From NCBI RefSeq assembly GCF_040054535.1, contig NC_090789.1:9559973-9623972 (forward strand): a stretch of DNA of 64,000 nucleotides, given 5' to 3'. The notes under the pieces were generated by a model. The model searched no databases, had not been told where the DNA came from, and saw only the letters and a list, made by a program, of their open reading frames with translations. The translations under genes and the position numbers were made by a program. The stretch comes from Antennarius striatus (Eukaryota > Chordata > Actinopteri > Lophiiformes > Antennariidae). Shown piece after piece: positions 13,874 to 26,700 of the stretch; positions within the stretch are counted from its first letter, which is position 1, and the number at the start of each line of letters is the position of its first letter.

Positions 13874-14060
13874 GTATTGATTGTAAGGTAAGCTGCCTTC
13901 TGTTTCTGTTTTTTTGTTGAAATATTAATATTGAACATTATTTCTTCAATGCATAAAGTGGATCGCCCTGGGTTACTTATGTGCCTATTATTTTCTTTTT
14001 AGGTCAGTTGTCCCATCATGCAAATTTCTGAATTATGAAGAATAAAGTGTTCTAGCGCCA
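13874..14060 (+). ncRNA. Possible microexon and terminal exon of a non-coding transcript
   Basis: A 14-base segment (13,874-13,887) sits between a good acceptor (tttcatttcag) and a good donor (gtaagc). A second acceptor (ttttctttttag) at 14,002 is followed within 40 bases by an AATAAA poly(A) signal at 14,041. Together with the promoter-like segment at 12.2 kb and a donor (gtgagt) after 12,718, this could outline a short spliced RNA with no useful open frame. Each signal alone is weak and chance cannot be excluded. Confidence 0.25.
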
Positions 14061-16021
14061 TCAAGGTAAAAGAAAACAAGGATAACGTCAAGAGAGACTG
14101 CATTTGGTTGCAAGCTAAAAGCAACACTTGCTGTGTGACCCAAAAACATTCATATTCTGTGCTCAGAGGGTGGCGCTGCTGCTATCTTCTTTTAGAATGT
14201 CCAGCTTGAGGGCCACAGACATAATAGAGCCTGTTATACTTCCTGTACTGTGTTTATACAGATGTGGATGTGGTGGTAAAAATGTCTTTGTCTACAGTTT
14301 AAAATGAGTAAAAACATAAAAATTGATAACAAGGAAATGGTCTTTGCAAACTTCATTAAATGAGCTCAGACCTTCCTGTAGACATAAGAAAAAAGAGAAC
14401 AGAGATGAGTGTGGTTTTGTTAACCGTGTTTTTCTCTAACATGGACATGACATGACATGTAACACGTAACAGGACAGACATGATGGAGCTCATGGTTTGG
14501 GTGAGAGCACAGTGATTATGTCAAGGTATCATGAAGTTATTAAATCTATAGGGTAAAACAGTTTTTAAAAAAATCAAGTGGGAATACAAATGACTGAACT
14601 AGGTGACACTCCCCAACCCCAGACACATTCACCTGTCTCCCTTTCACCTGTCTGTCCATTCTCTTCTTGCCCCAACTTTTCCTTCCTGTGTCCCTGTCTG
14701 TCATCAATTTTAGAGTCATTGACAAAACTGGTAGATTGACAACCCCCATCCCCCTCATACCACCCCCTCCCTGCATGTGTTCTCCCATCTCACCCGCCTG
14801 TACAGTCACTGTGCCCCTGCAACACCCCCATTGAGCTGACACTGTTAGTACAGTCTGCCTGTGCTCTCTCCTTATAAGGGCAAAATGCATTGATAGAGGC
14901 AGAGAGAGGGGGCTGTACCAGCACAGGCAGGCAGGTAGGGGACGGTGGCTGAGAGGGCTCAGATGATGTTGAGGCAGAAAAAGAACAGGAAACTGTGAAA
15001 AGAAGGAAGGATGGTGTTATTAGAAGAGGCCACAGTTTGTGTTAGTCAGACCTGGACTGTACAGTGTACATGTACAGTGTCTTTGTTCAATAGTGAGTAT
15101 TAACTGTGTTTTGGTAATGTTATCAACATAGTAATAAGTTAATCATCAGTAATCAGTATTCAAGTGTCACCATATTCATACATGTAAGAAAGGCTACCTC
15201 TTTGAATTTGGCTTCAGTTTTATGCTATGTTTCAAGCTTCAGCTACTCATTAACTCATTATCCAATCACAACCCATCATTCTCTCCTTTGGCCAATCAAT
15301 TGTAAAAGATTTTATACTTGAAATTATACTGTCTTGCTGTCTTTCAGATCTAATTTCACTACTGCTGACCTTAGAACCTACTTTTCAGGAAGTCAAAGGT
15401 GTCTCGGGTAATGTAGGAGTCTGGTCCTACTGCTCACAATAAGGAGAAAAATACTACAAGAATAAGTCTGAATAACAAAAAAAAGTCACAGTAGTTAAAG
15501 AACACAGATGAAGTAGGAATTCTAAACTCACATCACGAGTATCGAAACAAAGAATGTGAAGCGTCAGGGCGTCACAAAGATTGCGTGACAAACTGGGTCT
15601 GTTCCAAAGTAGAAACAGTCACACTTGGAGAAAATGACCTCTTTTATGGAGATGTCTGATAGTGTAAAACTGTGAGGCTACCACTGGTTGCATCAATATG
15701 CAATTCGATGAACACCAACACAGCAAACAGTGAGGTTGGTTGGTTGGATTCAGTACAAGTGGAAAGAATGATACTCAAAATTTAACAGTTTTATCCTTGT
15801 AATATTTAGATTTTATCCTCATAATATTAAGAGTTGTTTCCAGTAAAATTATGACTATGTTCTTTTTTTTACTGACTTTATATCAATAGATTTCATATTC
15901 TATATTTAAAAATATAAAGACAAGAGTCGTTTGAATGTTTATGAGCATCAGTGACAAAATTACAGAATCACTGGTGTCTGACAGATTGTGGACGGATAAG
16001 GCACCTTGACTTTATCTGCTT

Positions 16022-16024
<3 letters not shown>
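14061..16024. other. No gene recognised
   Basis: There is no convincing coding potential. A minus-strand open frame of 114 codons at 14,546-14,890 is made of C-rich low-complexity sequence and resembles no family. Confidence 0.4.

Positions 16025-16104
<80 letters not shown>
16025..16104. repeat. (GT)n microsatellite
   Basis: About 40 uninterrupted GT units. Confidence 0.97.
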
Positions 16105-16106
<2 letters not shown>

Positions 16107-16109
16107 CTG

Positions 16110-18990
16110 TTGGTTCAGCTGGGGTTTTTCTCAGCATCACACCTCCCATATCAGGATGCCTGGTCTGGCTGTGAGAACAGGACAGGTGCTAATTGGCCTG
16201 GAGCTTCTGAATGGAGAGACTGGCCATGAATGGAACTGCATACAACAAAGAGGCATCATGTGATCCAAGTGTGGGCAGTACCTCGACTTCAGTCGTGTCA
16301 CTGCAAAAAAACACACACACATACACACACACACGCTATTTGTGTCTCAATGAAGGTATTAAAGCAGCACAGCACACGGCTGCTGAGTGTGTCAGCAGGT
16401 ACACAGACGAGGCAAGGCGGGGGGCGTTAATGGCATAGGATTTGTGCCTGTTTGTTTCAGATTATTATCAGTGTGAAACATCTGCTTTAGTTCATCTTTA
16501 CCAACTTGAGCGCAGCTCTTATTTTACACTAATGCCCCCACAGGGACACGACTCAAACTCACCATAGACCCCATGCAGCTGTCTTTTTGTTTTAACCAGC
16601 TCTCCTTTTAGAATATAAGCATGAATCACCCCCTTATATCTGTTCACCGTGTGTTTGAATCAACATCCCTTTCAAAGGAATTAGGGAATGAAAATACTGA
16701 GAGGAGTGAGACCTCAGTTATTCCTGGTTATGTAAAAATGTTTTGTTATAACGTAAGAGGAGAGAGATGAGTTGTAGGATGAGTGCTTTGAGGCACACTC
16801 AGGATAAAGGCCACAGATCTGAACACAAATGTATTTATGTAGCTGTTGTCACTAATATTTCCAGCTCTGCTCTACAGTTCTTCTTTCTGTTGTTCCCGTG
16901 GAGCTAACAGGGTCAACCATTAAAGAGCATGTGCTTCATCTCTACGTCATAGTTTAATGTTGACAATAAGTTGCAATAAAGGTTTTTATGTCAAATGAAT
17001 GTGTCACACATTTTGGGTCATGTTTTAAGTATTTAGGCTAAGGCGGAATAATTATTTAGAATTTCCCACAAATGCCCCATCAGTCTCAATATTTAAACTG
17101 CATTCGACTTGTACACCAATGAGCACAATACTTACAATCCGGATTTTGGGGAACCACGGCCCTTAATCTAGTACAAAAAAAGCATTAAAAGCAGGAGTCA
17201 GATTTCACTTTGGCTTGACCTGTGTATGATTCTGTGTGTGACCTTCATCAAATTGGCAAAATTAGAACGTCACTAGAGTAAATGGGTAAGAAGAATGGGT
17301 TAGCATGTTATACGAATATGACTGTCTGCATCAGTGCCAATTGATGAAGCTCCACTAGTGGGGGTGGAGTGCCCCAGAAACTGGCAACTGCCCCTCACCC
17401 TTCCCCCCACTCGGGCACCCACAAACACACCAACAGCCTAGAGGAGAGAGGAAAGCCTGGGAGAAGGGATGGAAAGATGCCAACATGTCTTCCCCTTGGC
17501 ACCCAGATGATCCTGGTGGCCGGCCTGCTGCTCACTCGCTGTGCAGATCCACTTAAACACTATCAGTTGAGAACAGATCCTGGATTAGCACAGCTCTAGG
17601 GGTTGAGTGTGTATATTCCCCATAAAGCCCCTCATAAAATCAATTCTTCCTCCTTCTTTATCTCTCCACAAACGCACACACACACACACACACTATACTG
17701 TACTGTACATCCAGTCAGTCTCCGTAAGTGTCTAGACTAAGGTTCCCCAGTAACCCAGTCCTCCAGACCTCCTCTCCCCCCGTGGGGCAGAGCTGATTAA
17801 CAGTAACTGGAACAACAATGCATGATAATGTGAATTATAATGGGCCAATAGAGGTGGCCTTTGGCCCCTGAACTCCGGATGACGGCAGTGGCACAGTAAT
17901 GTATACATGAGCCCTGTGGGGACAAGCCAGACAAAGACAAAAGCTCACCAGACTGTAGGTTGATGTAAATGGAAAGGACAAAGCAGGCCTGGGGGCAATG
18001 TTTATGGGTCTACACACAACATGAGGAAATTAGTTTATTTTGAATACAGTCATGCCTATCAGAGAGCACACATAAACAGGTCAGTGTATTGTGTGGCCTC
18101 TCATACTGTTATACCAAAAATGGTGACAAATGAAAATGATCTAAAAGCAAAACATTTTTGGCTCCAAAAATGTAATTTGTGAACCTCTATATTTAATCTT
18201 CAAATAATATAATCCATCCACTCTTTATCAGATTATCTGCCTCTATAATTTTCTGGATAGTGTTGATAAGAAGGGAATGGGCGCTCACATTCAACAGGAT
18301 TGGACTTAATCATTATTTGTAGGTGAATTTGGATATGTGATCTTGTGTTTGAAATGGTCCCTAAAATAATAAAACTTATTGTTCAGTAGTAAAAAAAGAG
18401 GTCTGGAAGATCTACCAAACAGCAATCTATTCAGTACAAAGACGAGATACCAAACGTTTTAGCTCCACCTGCTGGACAGTTTGAGAAAACGTTCTCGTGC
18501 CTTGTGGCACCGATTATCACGATCTACCCAACTTTTAACAAAACTCTTCAGCTGAGTGATGCTATTTTGCATTTGTGAGAAGTTGGATGCTTTTTGTTGG
18601 AATTAAGACAGGAAAAATTTAATAATTTTATGTCAGCATGCTGTCACATGACTGACTCAGTAAAGGGCAGTCAATAAATACTCACCTGAATTGCCAACAT
18701 ACTCCAAAACATAAACAGGAACTTCAGCTGTTTTTACTGTAGTTTTCATAGTTGCTCCTCATATTTCTGTGACACTACTGATTTCTTTGTGCATTATTCC
18801 ATTCACAGGACGCAGCATAGTCTCCTGTTCCATGCATGAACCACAATTCCTAAGAGAGACACCAGCAGCTACTAAAGACTGCATGAAATCACCCGATGTT
18901 AGCTTTGCCTTCTACTTTGCAGATCCAACTACTTCTTGTCATCTTGTGCAGTTTGCTTTATCTGTGTGACATTAATAGAGTATTTATTTT
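16110..18990. other. Gene-poor stretch downstream of txnl4a
   Basis: It has short CA tracts near 16,307-16,333 and 17,675-17,692. The segment 17,760-17,990 has a balanced base composition and an ATTA/TAAT-rich core, a texture often seen in conserved non-coding elements, but I cannot test conservation. No gene is recognised. Confidence 0.35.
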
Positions 18991-19035
18991 CAAGATAAGT
19001 AAACTGTGAAAACCTTTCATAAGTAACTATCCATG

Positions 19036-19041
19036 TTTATT
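19036..19041 (-). promoter_or_regulatory. Probable poly(A) signal of txnl4a
   Basis: An AATAAA hexamer on the minus strand about 250 bases after the txnl4a stop codon, a reasonable distance for a 3' untranslated region. Confidence 0.5.
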
Positions 19042-19289
19042 AAAGCGCTGAAACACGATGACTGTCACACTGTGTCTGGTTTCATATGAACCAATTTCCA
19101 GGAAAAAAACCTCACTGAAGAAACCGAATACTTCCTCAATTCACAGCCAAACAATTGGCACAATATTACACACATCTGAATGAAAAAGATTGTTTTTGTA
19201 TCACAGGAAAAAAAAGCTTTAAAAAATCTTCCATAAGTTCTGTAACTTAGTCTTTGTTTCATGTCACAAAACATCTGGAAAAATAAAAA

Positions 19290-20589
19290 TCAATATCTGT
19301 ATTTTGTAGAATAATCCTTTGGGGAAACTACGAGACCTCTTCCTTTTCTTGCTCCACGGTAAACGGTTTCAACAATGTCTATCATCTCCTGTTTGTCCTC
19401 CATTGTCCAGTTGATCTTGTTGTTGTTACCAGTGCCCAAATCAATCATGATGTGTTTGTTCCTGGAAAACACAAAAAGCATGTCATGGTCTGACACTGCA
19501 ATATCCAAAACTGACTCAATAAAACGTCGAGTTACTCATACAGCACTGAAATTAATTTGAATTGCAATTAAAATATAAAATAAGCACACTGATATTCTTA
19601 AACTTGAGACTGTGTTCTAACCTGAAAAAGAACATGACGGTGCAGGGGTCGTACAACTCATACATCTTGTTGAAGTCAGGCACTTCAGTGATGTCCACCA
19701 GGTAAATGACTGCAAAATTCTTTACCTATCAGGAAGCAGATAGAATTCATTTAACAAATTGTTTTTCAAAACAGTATTCATTGCTGCATGTAAAACGATG
19801 CAAAATTACAAAAAATATAAATCCAAATTTTAAAAACAAAACACTGCCTGCAGTTTACCCAAATTTATTGAGTAGATTCAGAAATTGAATAACCAATGAA
19901 CATAATTATAATTAATGTATACCTCTTAATCCTGCATACTTAGTTTTCAAATGCAGGATATGAAGGTGCGAATCATGTTTGAAATGAACTGCCACAAATC
20001 TTCCTACCAGTCTGACAGTTAAAAGAACACAAACAGCTTCAGTGAAAGTGTTGCTCACTTTTCAATAAGATATTCTGACCATATTTAGGATCAGTAATAC
20101 AAAGAAAAAATACATTCGATTTTTGTGGTAAAAAAGCCATTTTTAAATTTGATGATATTCAAAGAAACAAAGAACAATGGTTGAGTCTTATTCTCAAATG
20201 CCGAAGACAAAAGCTTTGGGGTTAGTGATACAGAACAACACCAGTCAAGAGAAATAATCTTTGAAGTGACACTGTCCCACAGATTAACTCCTTACAGAGG
20301 TTAAAAGCTGAGGCACCAGCCACCACCAGAACTGAAGAAGCCTCCGGGATGAGCGGTGAAATGTCCTCAAAACTTTCTTAAAGTCCAGCGAATAGATTTA
20401 AACGATTTGAATAACCACGACCTGCATGAATGAGGACCTACACAGATGACACCAATAGGAGGTGCTACTGAGAACGCATCGATAAATTCTGCTCAATCTG
20501 GTACACACACACACACACAGACAGACACACAGACAGACACACAGACAGACACACAGACAGACAGACACACACAGACAGACAGACACAGA

Positions 20590-20634
<45 letters not shown>

Positions 20635-20958
20635 ACACAGAGACACACACAGACACACACACAGACAGACACACAGACACACAGAGACACACACAGAGAC
20701 AAACACACACAGACACACACACAGACACACACAGACACACACACAGACACACACAGACACACAGACATACACACCACTTTGCCACTGATCAGACACAAAT
20801 TGCACCTTTTCTGCAATACTGTAGAGAACCTCGTCCATCTTCATACATGTCGGGTCCCAGTCGTGTCCAAAGCGGATCACAAGGACTCGGTCCTCCTCAG
20901 ACAAAATGGCTTGGTCGACCTGCCAGCCATTATGGAGATGTGGCAGCATATACGACAT
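19290..20958 (-). CDS. txnl4a: Thioredoxin-like protein 4A (Dim1 / U5-15kD)
   Basis: Three coding exons: 20,958-20,806, 19,725-19,622 and 19,461-19,290. They join in phase to 142 residues, the usual length of the family. The start [18 protein letters not shown] and the end [17 protein letters not shown] are nearly identical to human TXNL4A. The family is a small, essential, nuclear part of the U5 snRNP and U4/U6.U5 tri-snRNP needed for pre-mRNA splicing. It has a thioredoxin fold without the CXXC redox pair; here the corresponding segment reads [12 protein letters not shown]. The exon 1 donor is gtgcaa, a weak site, and a long TG/CTGT repeat begins 30 bases into intron 1. The gene appears intact. 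An upstream 5' untranslated exon boundary may lie just before the ATG (ttcag precedes it), but this is not certain. Confidence 0.97.
20290..20430 (+). repeat. Interspersed repeat fragment in txnl4a intron 1
   Basis: The segment around aactttcttaaagtccagcg and the following gatttgaataaccac aligns with the right arm of the hairpin repeat at 56,925-56,972 in the proteinase gene, so both come from one family. The upstream part (accagaactgaagaagcctc) resembles a widespread fish repeat. Confidence 0.6.
20503..20775. repeat. Compound CA / CAGA microsatellite
   Basis: About 270 bases of CA units mixed with CAGA and CACAGA units, open in several frames on both strands only because of the repeat. It lies in txnl4a intron 1, ending 30 bases from the exon 1 donor. 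In the transcript it reads as UG-rich. Confidence 0.97.
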
Positions 20959-21301
20959 CCTGAACGTTAAGCTGTCAAGTCACAAACAGAAACAACCGAT
21001 AAGACTTAGGATTCATAGAACGTGAGGTGGGATTAGAACTAATATCCCGCAAAACCCAAGATTTCCGCTGGAACTTTACACTGAAAAACGCGGCTAACCC
21101 GCTCACTAGCTAGCTACTGGGCTCCAAATGATGCCAGCTGAGTGAGAGTCAGGTAGGCATCAAAGGCAAAACGTTTAAGTCATAAAATAATATTCAATAA
21201 ACACTTACGTTACGACTCAAATGTTTGTCAAGTGAAAACGTAGATTTTTAACTACAGTATGGTACAATAAGAGAAGGGGAAATGCTTTGTCGTTGTAGTC
21301 T

Positions 21302-21350
21302 TCTTCTTCTTTCTCCTGCTCTCCCTTCTTCTTCTTCTTCTTCTGTTATT
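21302..21350. repeat. Pyrimidine-rich CTT repeat
   Basis: Imperfect (CTT)n with interruptions, near the presumed upstream region of txnl4a. It could be the tail of the decayed retroelement that lies next to it. Confidence 0.6.
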
Positions 21351-21643
21351 TTTAGTAGATTGTAATGTGCTGCTCACTTCCGCCACCCCCCGATTGAAGT
21401 GCGCAGTGACATGAGTCACTTCATGTCCTGTACCTACTTGTGATTGCATGTTATTTTTGCTTGCTAAAGCACTACTTGAATCTGATCCGAATAAAACCTG
21501 GTTTAGTTGAACATACTAAGCTGTACGGCTGAAAGTTGTCCTATTTATAGCTCATTGATAACTTTTGTGTTGTACATCAAAAGGTCTTGAAGTTTTTGTT
21601 GGTTTGGCGAGATTGAAGCATCTCCTGTGTGGGATGACTTTTT

Positions 21644-21800
21644 CTATGACCTTTTATATTTGTCCGGTATGTGAAGGATTTCGATCATTTTGCGAACATG
21701 AGTTGCCCAGGAAACCTTGTCAAACCACAGACCGAAGTATCTGAAACATTCAACTCTTTCTAAACTGTTTCTTTACCGTTTAATATTGATTTGGTTCTGG
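21644..21800 (-). pseudogene. Decayed non-LTR retrotransposon (reverse transcriptase C-terminal part)
   Basis: On the minus strand the frame ERVECFRYFGLWFDKVSWAT followed by HVRKMIE ends in a stop codon. The block F-x-Y-x-G-x-W-F-D, then a W-x-x-H-V pattern, is typical of the region just after the catalytic core of LINE-type reverse transcriptases. Upstream in the same frame there is a stop codon (about 21,775), so the copy is dead. Only this short piece is recognisable and the clade is not assigned. Confidence 0.55.
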
Positions 21801-21965
21801 ATATTGACTACTGTCATTGTGTAATATTGTTATGTCACTGTATTTATCATCAAACCAGAGCACAGTAAGCATGAAGTTACATTACATGACACAAATATTC
21901 AGGACTATTGTTTCTATAATTAAAACAATCTAATGTAAAAATGATAAAACAATATTTTAAAAATA

Positions 21966-22236
21966 TTTATTACATCCCGGTTCAAAGCAGTGTTATATTG
22001 TAATTGTCAGTGTTCGTGTTTGTTCGTTCGTATGTCCACCAACCGTTGCAGATAGAAGATGAAACAAAAAGCGCAGTACTTGGGCGACAAAGGGGATGAA
22101 AGTGAGATGACCTTGAGAAAACTAGGTCAAGGTCAAATTTCATCTTTTGTACTCTCAGGAACCGGATAAGATAGAAAGATGAGGAAGAAGGCTAGTGTTA
22201 AGACCATAGATCAAAGCTAGTGCTCTGCCCTACTGT
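21966..22236 (-). repeat. Interspersed repeat, copy B (inverted relative to copy A)
   Basis: The reverse complement matches 10,100-10,427 over most of its length, including the block tgaccttgacctagttttct and the end gacaattacaata / gggatgtaat. The (TG)n tract at 22,241 directly abuts the outer end of the homology. Confidence 0.75.
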
Positions 22237-22237
22237 C

Positions 22238-22240
<3 letters not shown>

Positions 22241-22295
<55 letters not shown>
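22241..22295. repeat. (TG)n microsatellite
   Basis: About 27 TG units directly adjoining repeat copy B. Confidence 0.96.
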
Positions 22296-22297
<2 letters not shown>

Positions 22298-22864
22298 AGG
22301 CCCTAAACAAACACACATGGAGCCTGTACGCATGCAATGGGAGGTAGAGTGGCGGGCAGGTCCTTCGTGCTCCGCCCAAAATGAGCGATTTGTAAGGGCG
22401 ACGTTGCCTTGCTCAAGGACGCCTCGGCAGTGCTCCGGAAGTGAGCTGACACCTCCCACTGTCAGCTCACACTCCAGGTGTTTCTTTTTTTAAAATATGT
22501 TTGAGCCCAGTTCTTAAGTGAAAAATAATGAGTGAACCCATCATCGTACACTAATTTTATGTCTTTATTACTTAATTGTAACAATGTTTTGGATAGTTCA
22601 GCATTCTTCAACGAACTGAAGAAAACTGACAGATCAAACTAAAAACATCTTATAAAACAATCATTCCTACTCACATGGGCCTCCCGATTTCAAAGTGTTA
22701 GACATTGGTATAAAGATTAACCTGCTTTTGACTTTCATAATATGAATTTCCCCAGTCTTTGAAATGTCTGCGACACACACACCCTCTAAATTCTCCCCTT
22801 TAGCAAAACAAAACAACAAAAACAAATGCATGCATGATAATAAAATATTGATTTTACAACATTT

Positions 22865-22870
22865 TTTATT
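22865..22870 (-). promoter_or_regulatory. Probable poly(A) signal of znrf2
   Basis: An AATAAA hexamer on the minus strand about 920 bases after the znrf2 stop codon, in AT-rich sequence. Other hexamers may be used. Confidence 0.35.
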
Positions 22871-23792
22871 GCCTCATTTCCCTTCTACATCTTCCTCTGG
22901 TCTCCAACCATCTTAAATAGAAAAATGCACAATTACAATAAGTCAGATGTTGGCCATGACTAATTCCATTACATATAGGTAATTGTGAAAATTGAGCTAC
23001 TAAATTAAATATTTAATAGTCAGTTCAGTTACGAGACAAAACACTTATCGTTGTGCAATTCATTACAGTACAAACAGAAAGTAAAACGAACAAAGTTTCA
23101 AAAGTTATGAGAAACTTTCCAGTCTATGACATAGCAGCATATCATGGCACTCCTTAGAGCGTGAATCATCATCAGACATGTTTTGTCTATTTTTAATTTC
23201 ACCACTTAAGCACACACTCAAATTACTGTGGTTCCAAACGGTTAGGTGATTAGCAGAGCCAGACTGCTCCACGTCAGATGATGGGTGGGAACATATGATT
23301 GTTTAACAAGCACTGATAGCCAACTTTGCAATAAAATTAAGAACTAGTTCCTAACTACCGTCAACACTGTAATCATCCCTTAAAGCTGGTATAATTTTTT
23401 ATGGCTGTTTTTACATTGCACAAGCTTTTCAGTTTTCAGAAGTCTCTGCTGAAAACCATCCCCCACCATGTTGTTCATAGAAGTCCTCTGAATAAAACCA
23501 GATAGTTCAACAGTTCAGGTGAGATCATAGGATTCATCAACACACTAAAAAGGCCAGCAGATGGCAAAAGGAACATTCGCATATTTTTCTGGAGACAAAA
23601 TGACTCCACCAGTGGTTCGCTGATTTAACATCCCCCGATGTTTAGAGAAGCATATCCATAGTCCATAATAAAGCAACATGAAAAATCCTGTGCACAATAA
23701 TGTCTTATAATCCCTGAGAAGCACTGATGATGCTCTGCTGGAACAAGACAGTGTTGGCATGAGGTACGGGTACAGTAGACAGGAACTGTACT

Positions 23793-26700
23793 CTAGTCCA
23801 CGGGATGCTCCGGACACGAGCGATTCACCTCAAACCACTCGTCAATACATCTGGAGGAGGAAGTCAGAGGAACATTATTCTTTATGAATCCCAGTACTAT
23901 TATATAATTAATACATTAATAATGATTGCAAATTTTACTACAACTAATGATAAAATTTTAGTTACTTAGGCAGTTAGTAGCAGCATTCATATATCAGTCT
24001 GTTGAATAGAAGACACAGCAAGTAGTAGGTTAGCTTAGCTTAGCAGGGAGGCTGCCATTTAAATACTGCTATGGGTTGTGCCGTCTTTTGATTGGACACT
24101 AGTGAGCTGATTAAGATTCAGCTCAGCTAAACCAACCAATGAAGGGTAGTAGAAACTGTATAGACATGAAATTGGGGCCAATCTTCTCATCTCCTCTGGG
24201 GAAGAAAACAAACATCTGCATTTCCCTATATGTCAAACTACCAGATACAAACACTTGTCAGAACTTCTAAATGTGTACATACGTATCTCAAACTTCATAT
24301 TGTCAAGCTTTGCTATTACCAAGTGTTTATTGGTGTGTGTTTGTGTGCGGCTGTTACCCTTTATGGTAGATGCAGAGGCAGGGCAACCTGGCGATGGTGT
24401 CTCCCTGCTCCAGCTCTTCCAAACAGATTGCACATTCCCCAGAATCTCTGGACAAAATGTCCTCTGAGAAAGAGAAAACAGACAAATTCTCTTACACATC
24501 TAATCATTTATCAGATCTTCTGTTTAGTTCTAAGACTCCCGAATAACAAACTAACCAGCTGTTTAACCTTTGGAGCCTGATTACCTTCTATCATGCGTGC
24601 TTGTCCTAGGAGTTTCCCAACACAAACACAAATCAGTCATTTTCACTAATTGGATGTTCTGTTCTAATTTATGTTACATACATGACATTTGATGTGAAGT
24701 TTGGACTTCATGGAGTACTGATATGAAGCCCTCAAGCAGAACATGTTGCATTCTGTGTAGGATAGTGTCGTTATTTATCACACTTTCCAGGGTATAATAG
24801 TGTGATAATGTTTGAACGACCCAGAGAAAAGTGTGCTCCCGATGAAACAAACCCGAAACCACACAATGTTGAAGTTTCTTTTCAGGTGGCTGTTTACCCA
24901 CATATTAAATGACGACAGGCCCTACTGTCAATACCCGAGGCACGGGAATAAGACAGTTACTCAGTTTCCATGCACACATAGCAAAATAAATCCTCAGGAA
25001 AGGTAAAACAGAACCTTTCACATATACTACTTAAAATAAAATACTATATACTATATTACCAAAGTATTCGCTCACCTGCCTTGACTCATACTATGAACTG
25101 AAGTGCCATCCCATTCCTAACCCAGAGTTCAATATGATAGGTCCACCTTTTGCAGCTATTACAGCTTCAACTCTTCTGGGAAGACTGTCCACAAGGTTGA
25201 GGAGAGTGTTTATAGGAATTTTTGACCAGTCTTCCAACAGCGCATTGGTGAGGTCACACACTGATGTTGGTCGAGAAGGCGTGGCTCTCAGTCTCCACTC
25301 TAATTCAACCCAAAGGTGTTCTATTGGGTTCAGGTCAGGACTCTGTGCAGGCCAGTCAAGTTCATCCACACCAGGCTCTGTCATCCATGTCTTTATGGAT
25401 CTTGCTTTGTGTACTGGTGCACAGTCATGTTAGAAGAGGAAGGGACCCGCTCCAAACTGTTCCCACAAGGTTGGGAGCATGGAATTGTCCAAAATGTTTT
25501 GGTATCCTGAAGCATTCAAAGTTCCTTTCACTGGAACTAAGGGGCCAAGCCCAGCTCCTGACATACAACCCCACACCATAATTCCTCCTCCGCCAAATTT
25601 CAGTCGGCACAATGCAGTCGCCTTCCATGAAGCTCTCTGCGTACTGTACTTGGGCTAATCTGAAGCTCACATGAAGTTTGTAGCTCTGTAGCAATTGACT
25701 GTGCAGAAAGTCGGCGACCTCTTTGCACTATGCGCTTCAGCATCTGCTGACCCCTCTCCGTCACTTTACGTGGCCTACCACTTCGTGGCCGAGTTGCTGT
25801 TGTTCCCAGAAGCTTCCATTTTGTTATAATAGAGCTGACAGTTGACTGTGGAATATTTAGAAGCGAAGAAATTTCACGACTGGATTCGTTGCACAGGTGG
25901 CATCCTATGACAGTTCCACACAGGAATTCACTGAGCTCCTGAGAGCGGCCCATTCTTTCACAAATGCCTTGTTTCCCAGTCTGCATGCTTGATTTTATAC
26001 ACCTATGGCCAGGCCAAGGGATTATGACACCTGATTCTTATCATTTGAATGGGTGAGCGAATACTCTTGGTAATATAGTGTATGAAAACACCTACCCGTG
26101 AAGTCTCTGTGCAGGAAGTGGTGAAAACTGGATTAACAGAAAGCACGCTTTCCTGCCTGAGCATGTAGCTGTATGTACTGCAGACAGGTGCAAACACACA
26201 GCTGGACTGATGTCATATGTGTAGCTGCATGTGATACAGCTGCACATTTGCATATTTTCACTAAATGTCCAGCACAGGTGCATCTATGTAATAATAATTT
26301 AATAGTTGGACTTGTGACTTTGCATAATTCTTATGATCCAATTTTTAATTTTTTTAAATTAATAAAATATGACTGAGGAAGTAAAGACAGGAGCAGCAGC
26401 ACAGTGTTGTGTACTAAATTTTAGAGTCAGTTTTGGAATTCCAGGATTTGTATAAAAATGTACTTATTTCAAAACTGTAAAATTGTGTTTTTTTGTATTT
26501 GGTTTAAGAACCAAACATCAAATAAAACAGAAAAAAAACTTTATATCAATTACTTACATCATGTGACATAATACATTAGAGTTAGTCATAAAGTGTGATA
26601 ATATAATAAACTAGGGAGGAACCTAGAGCCTCTGCTGAGGCGGCAAATTATTTTCTGGATCCGCACATTAATCTAGATTTGCCTGAATATCTAATCACCT

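Noticed and set aside
12160-19290. Search for hsbp1l1 or kcng2, human neighbours of TXNL4A
   Set aside because: No HSBP-like coiled-coil exon or potassium-channel exon was found on either strand.
20398-20958. A long minus-strand open frame (186 codons) extending past txnl4a exon 1 into Cys/Val repeats
   Set aside because: After residue 51 it reads through the splice donor into the TG/CTGT microsatellite. The real exon ends at 20,806.
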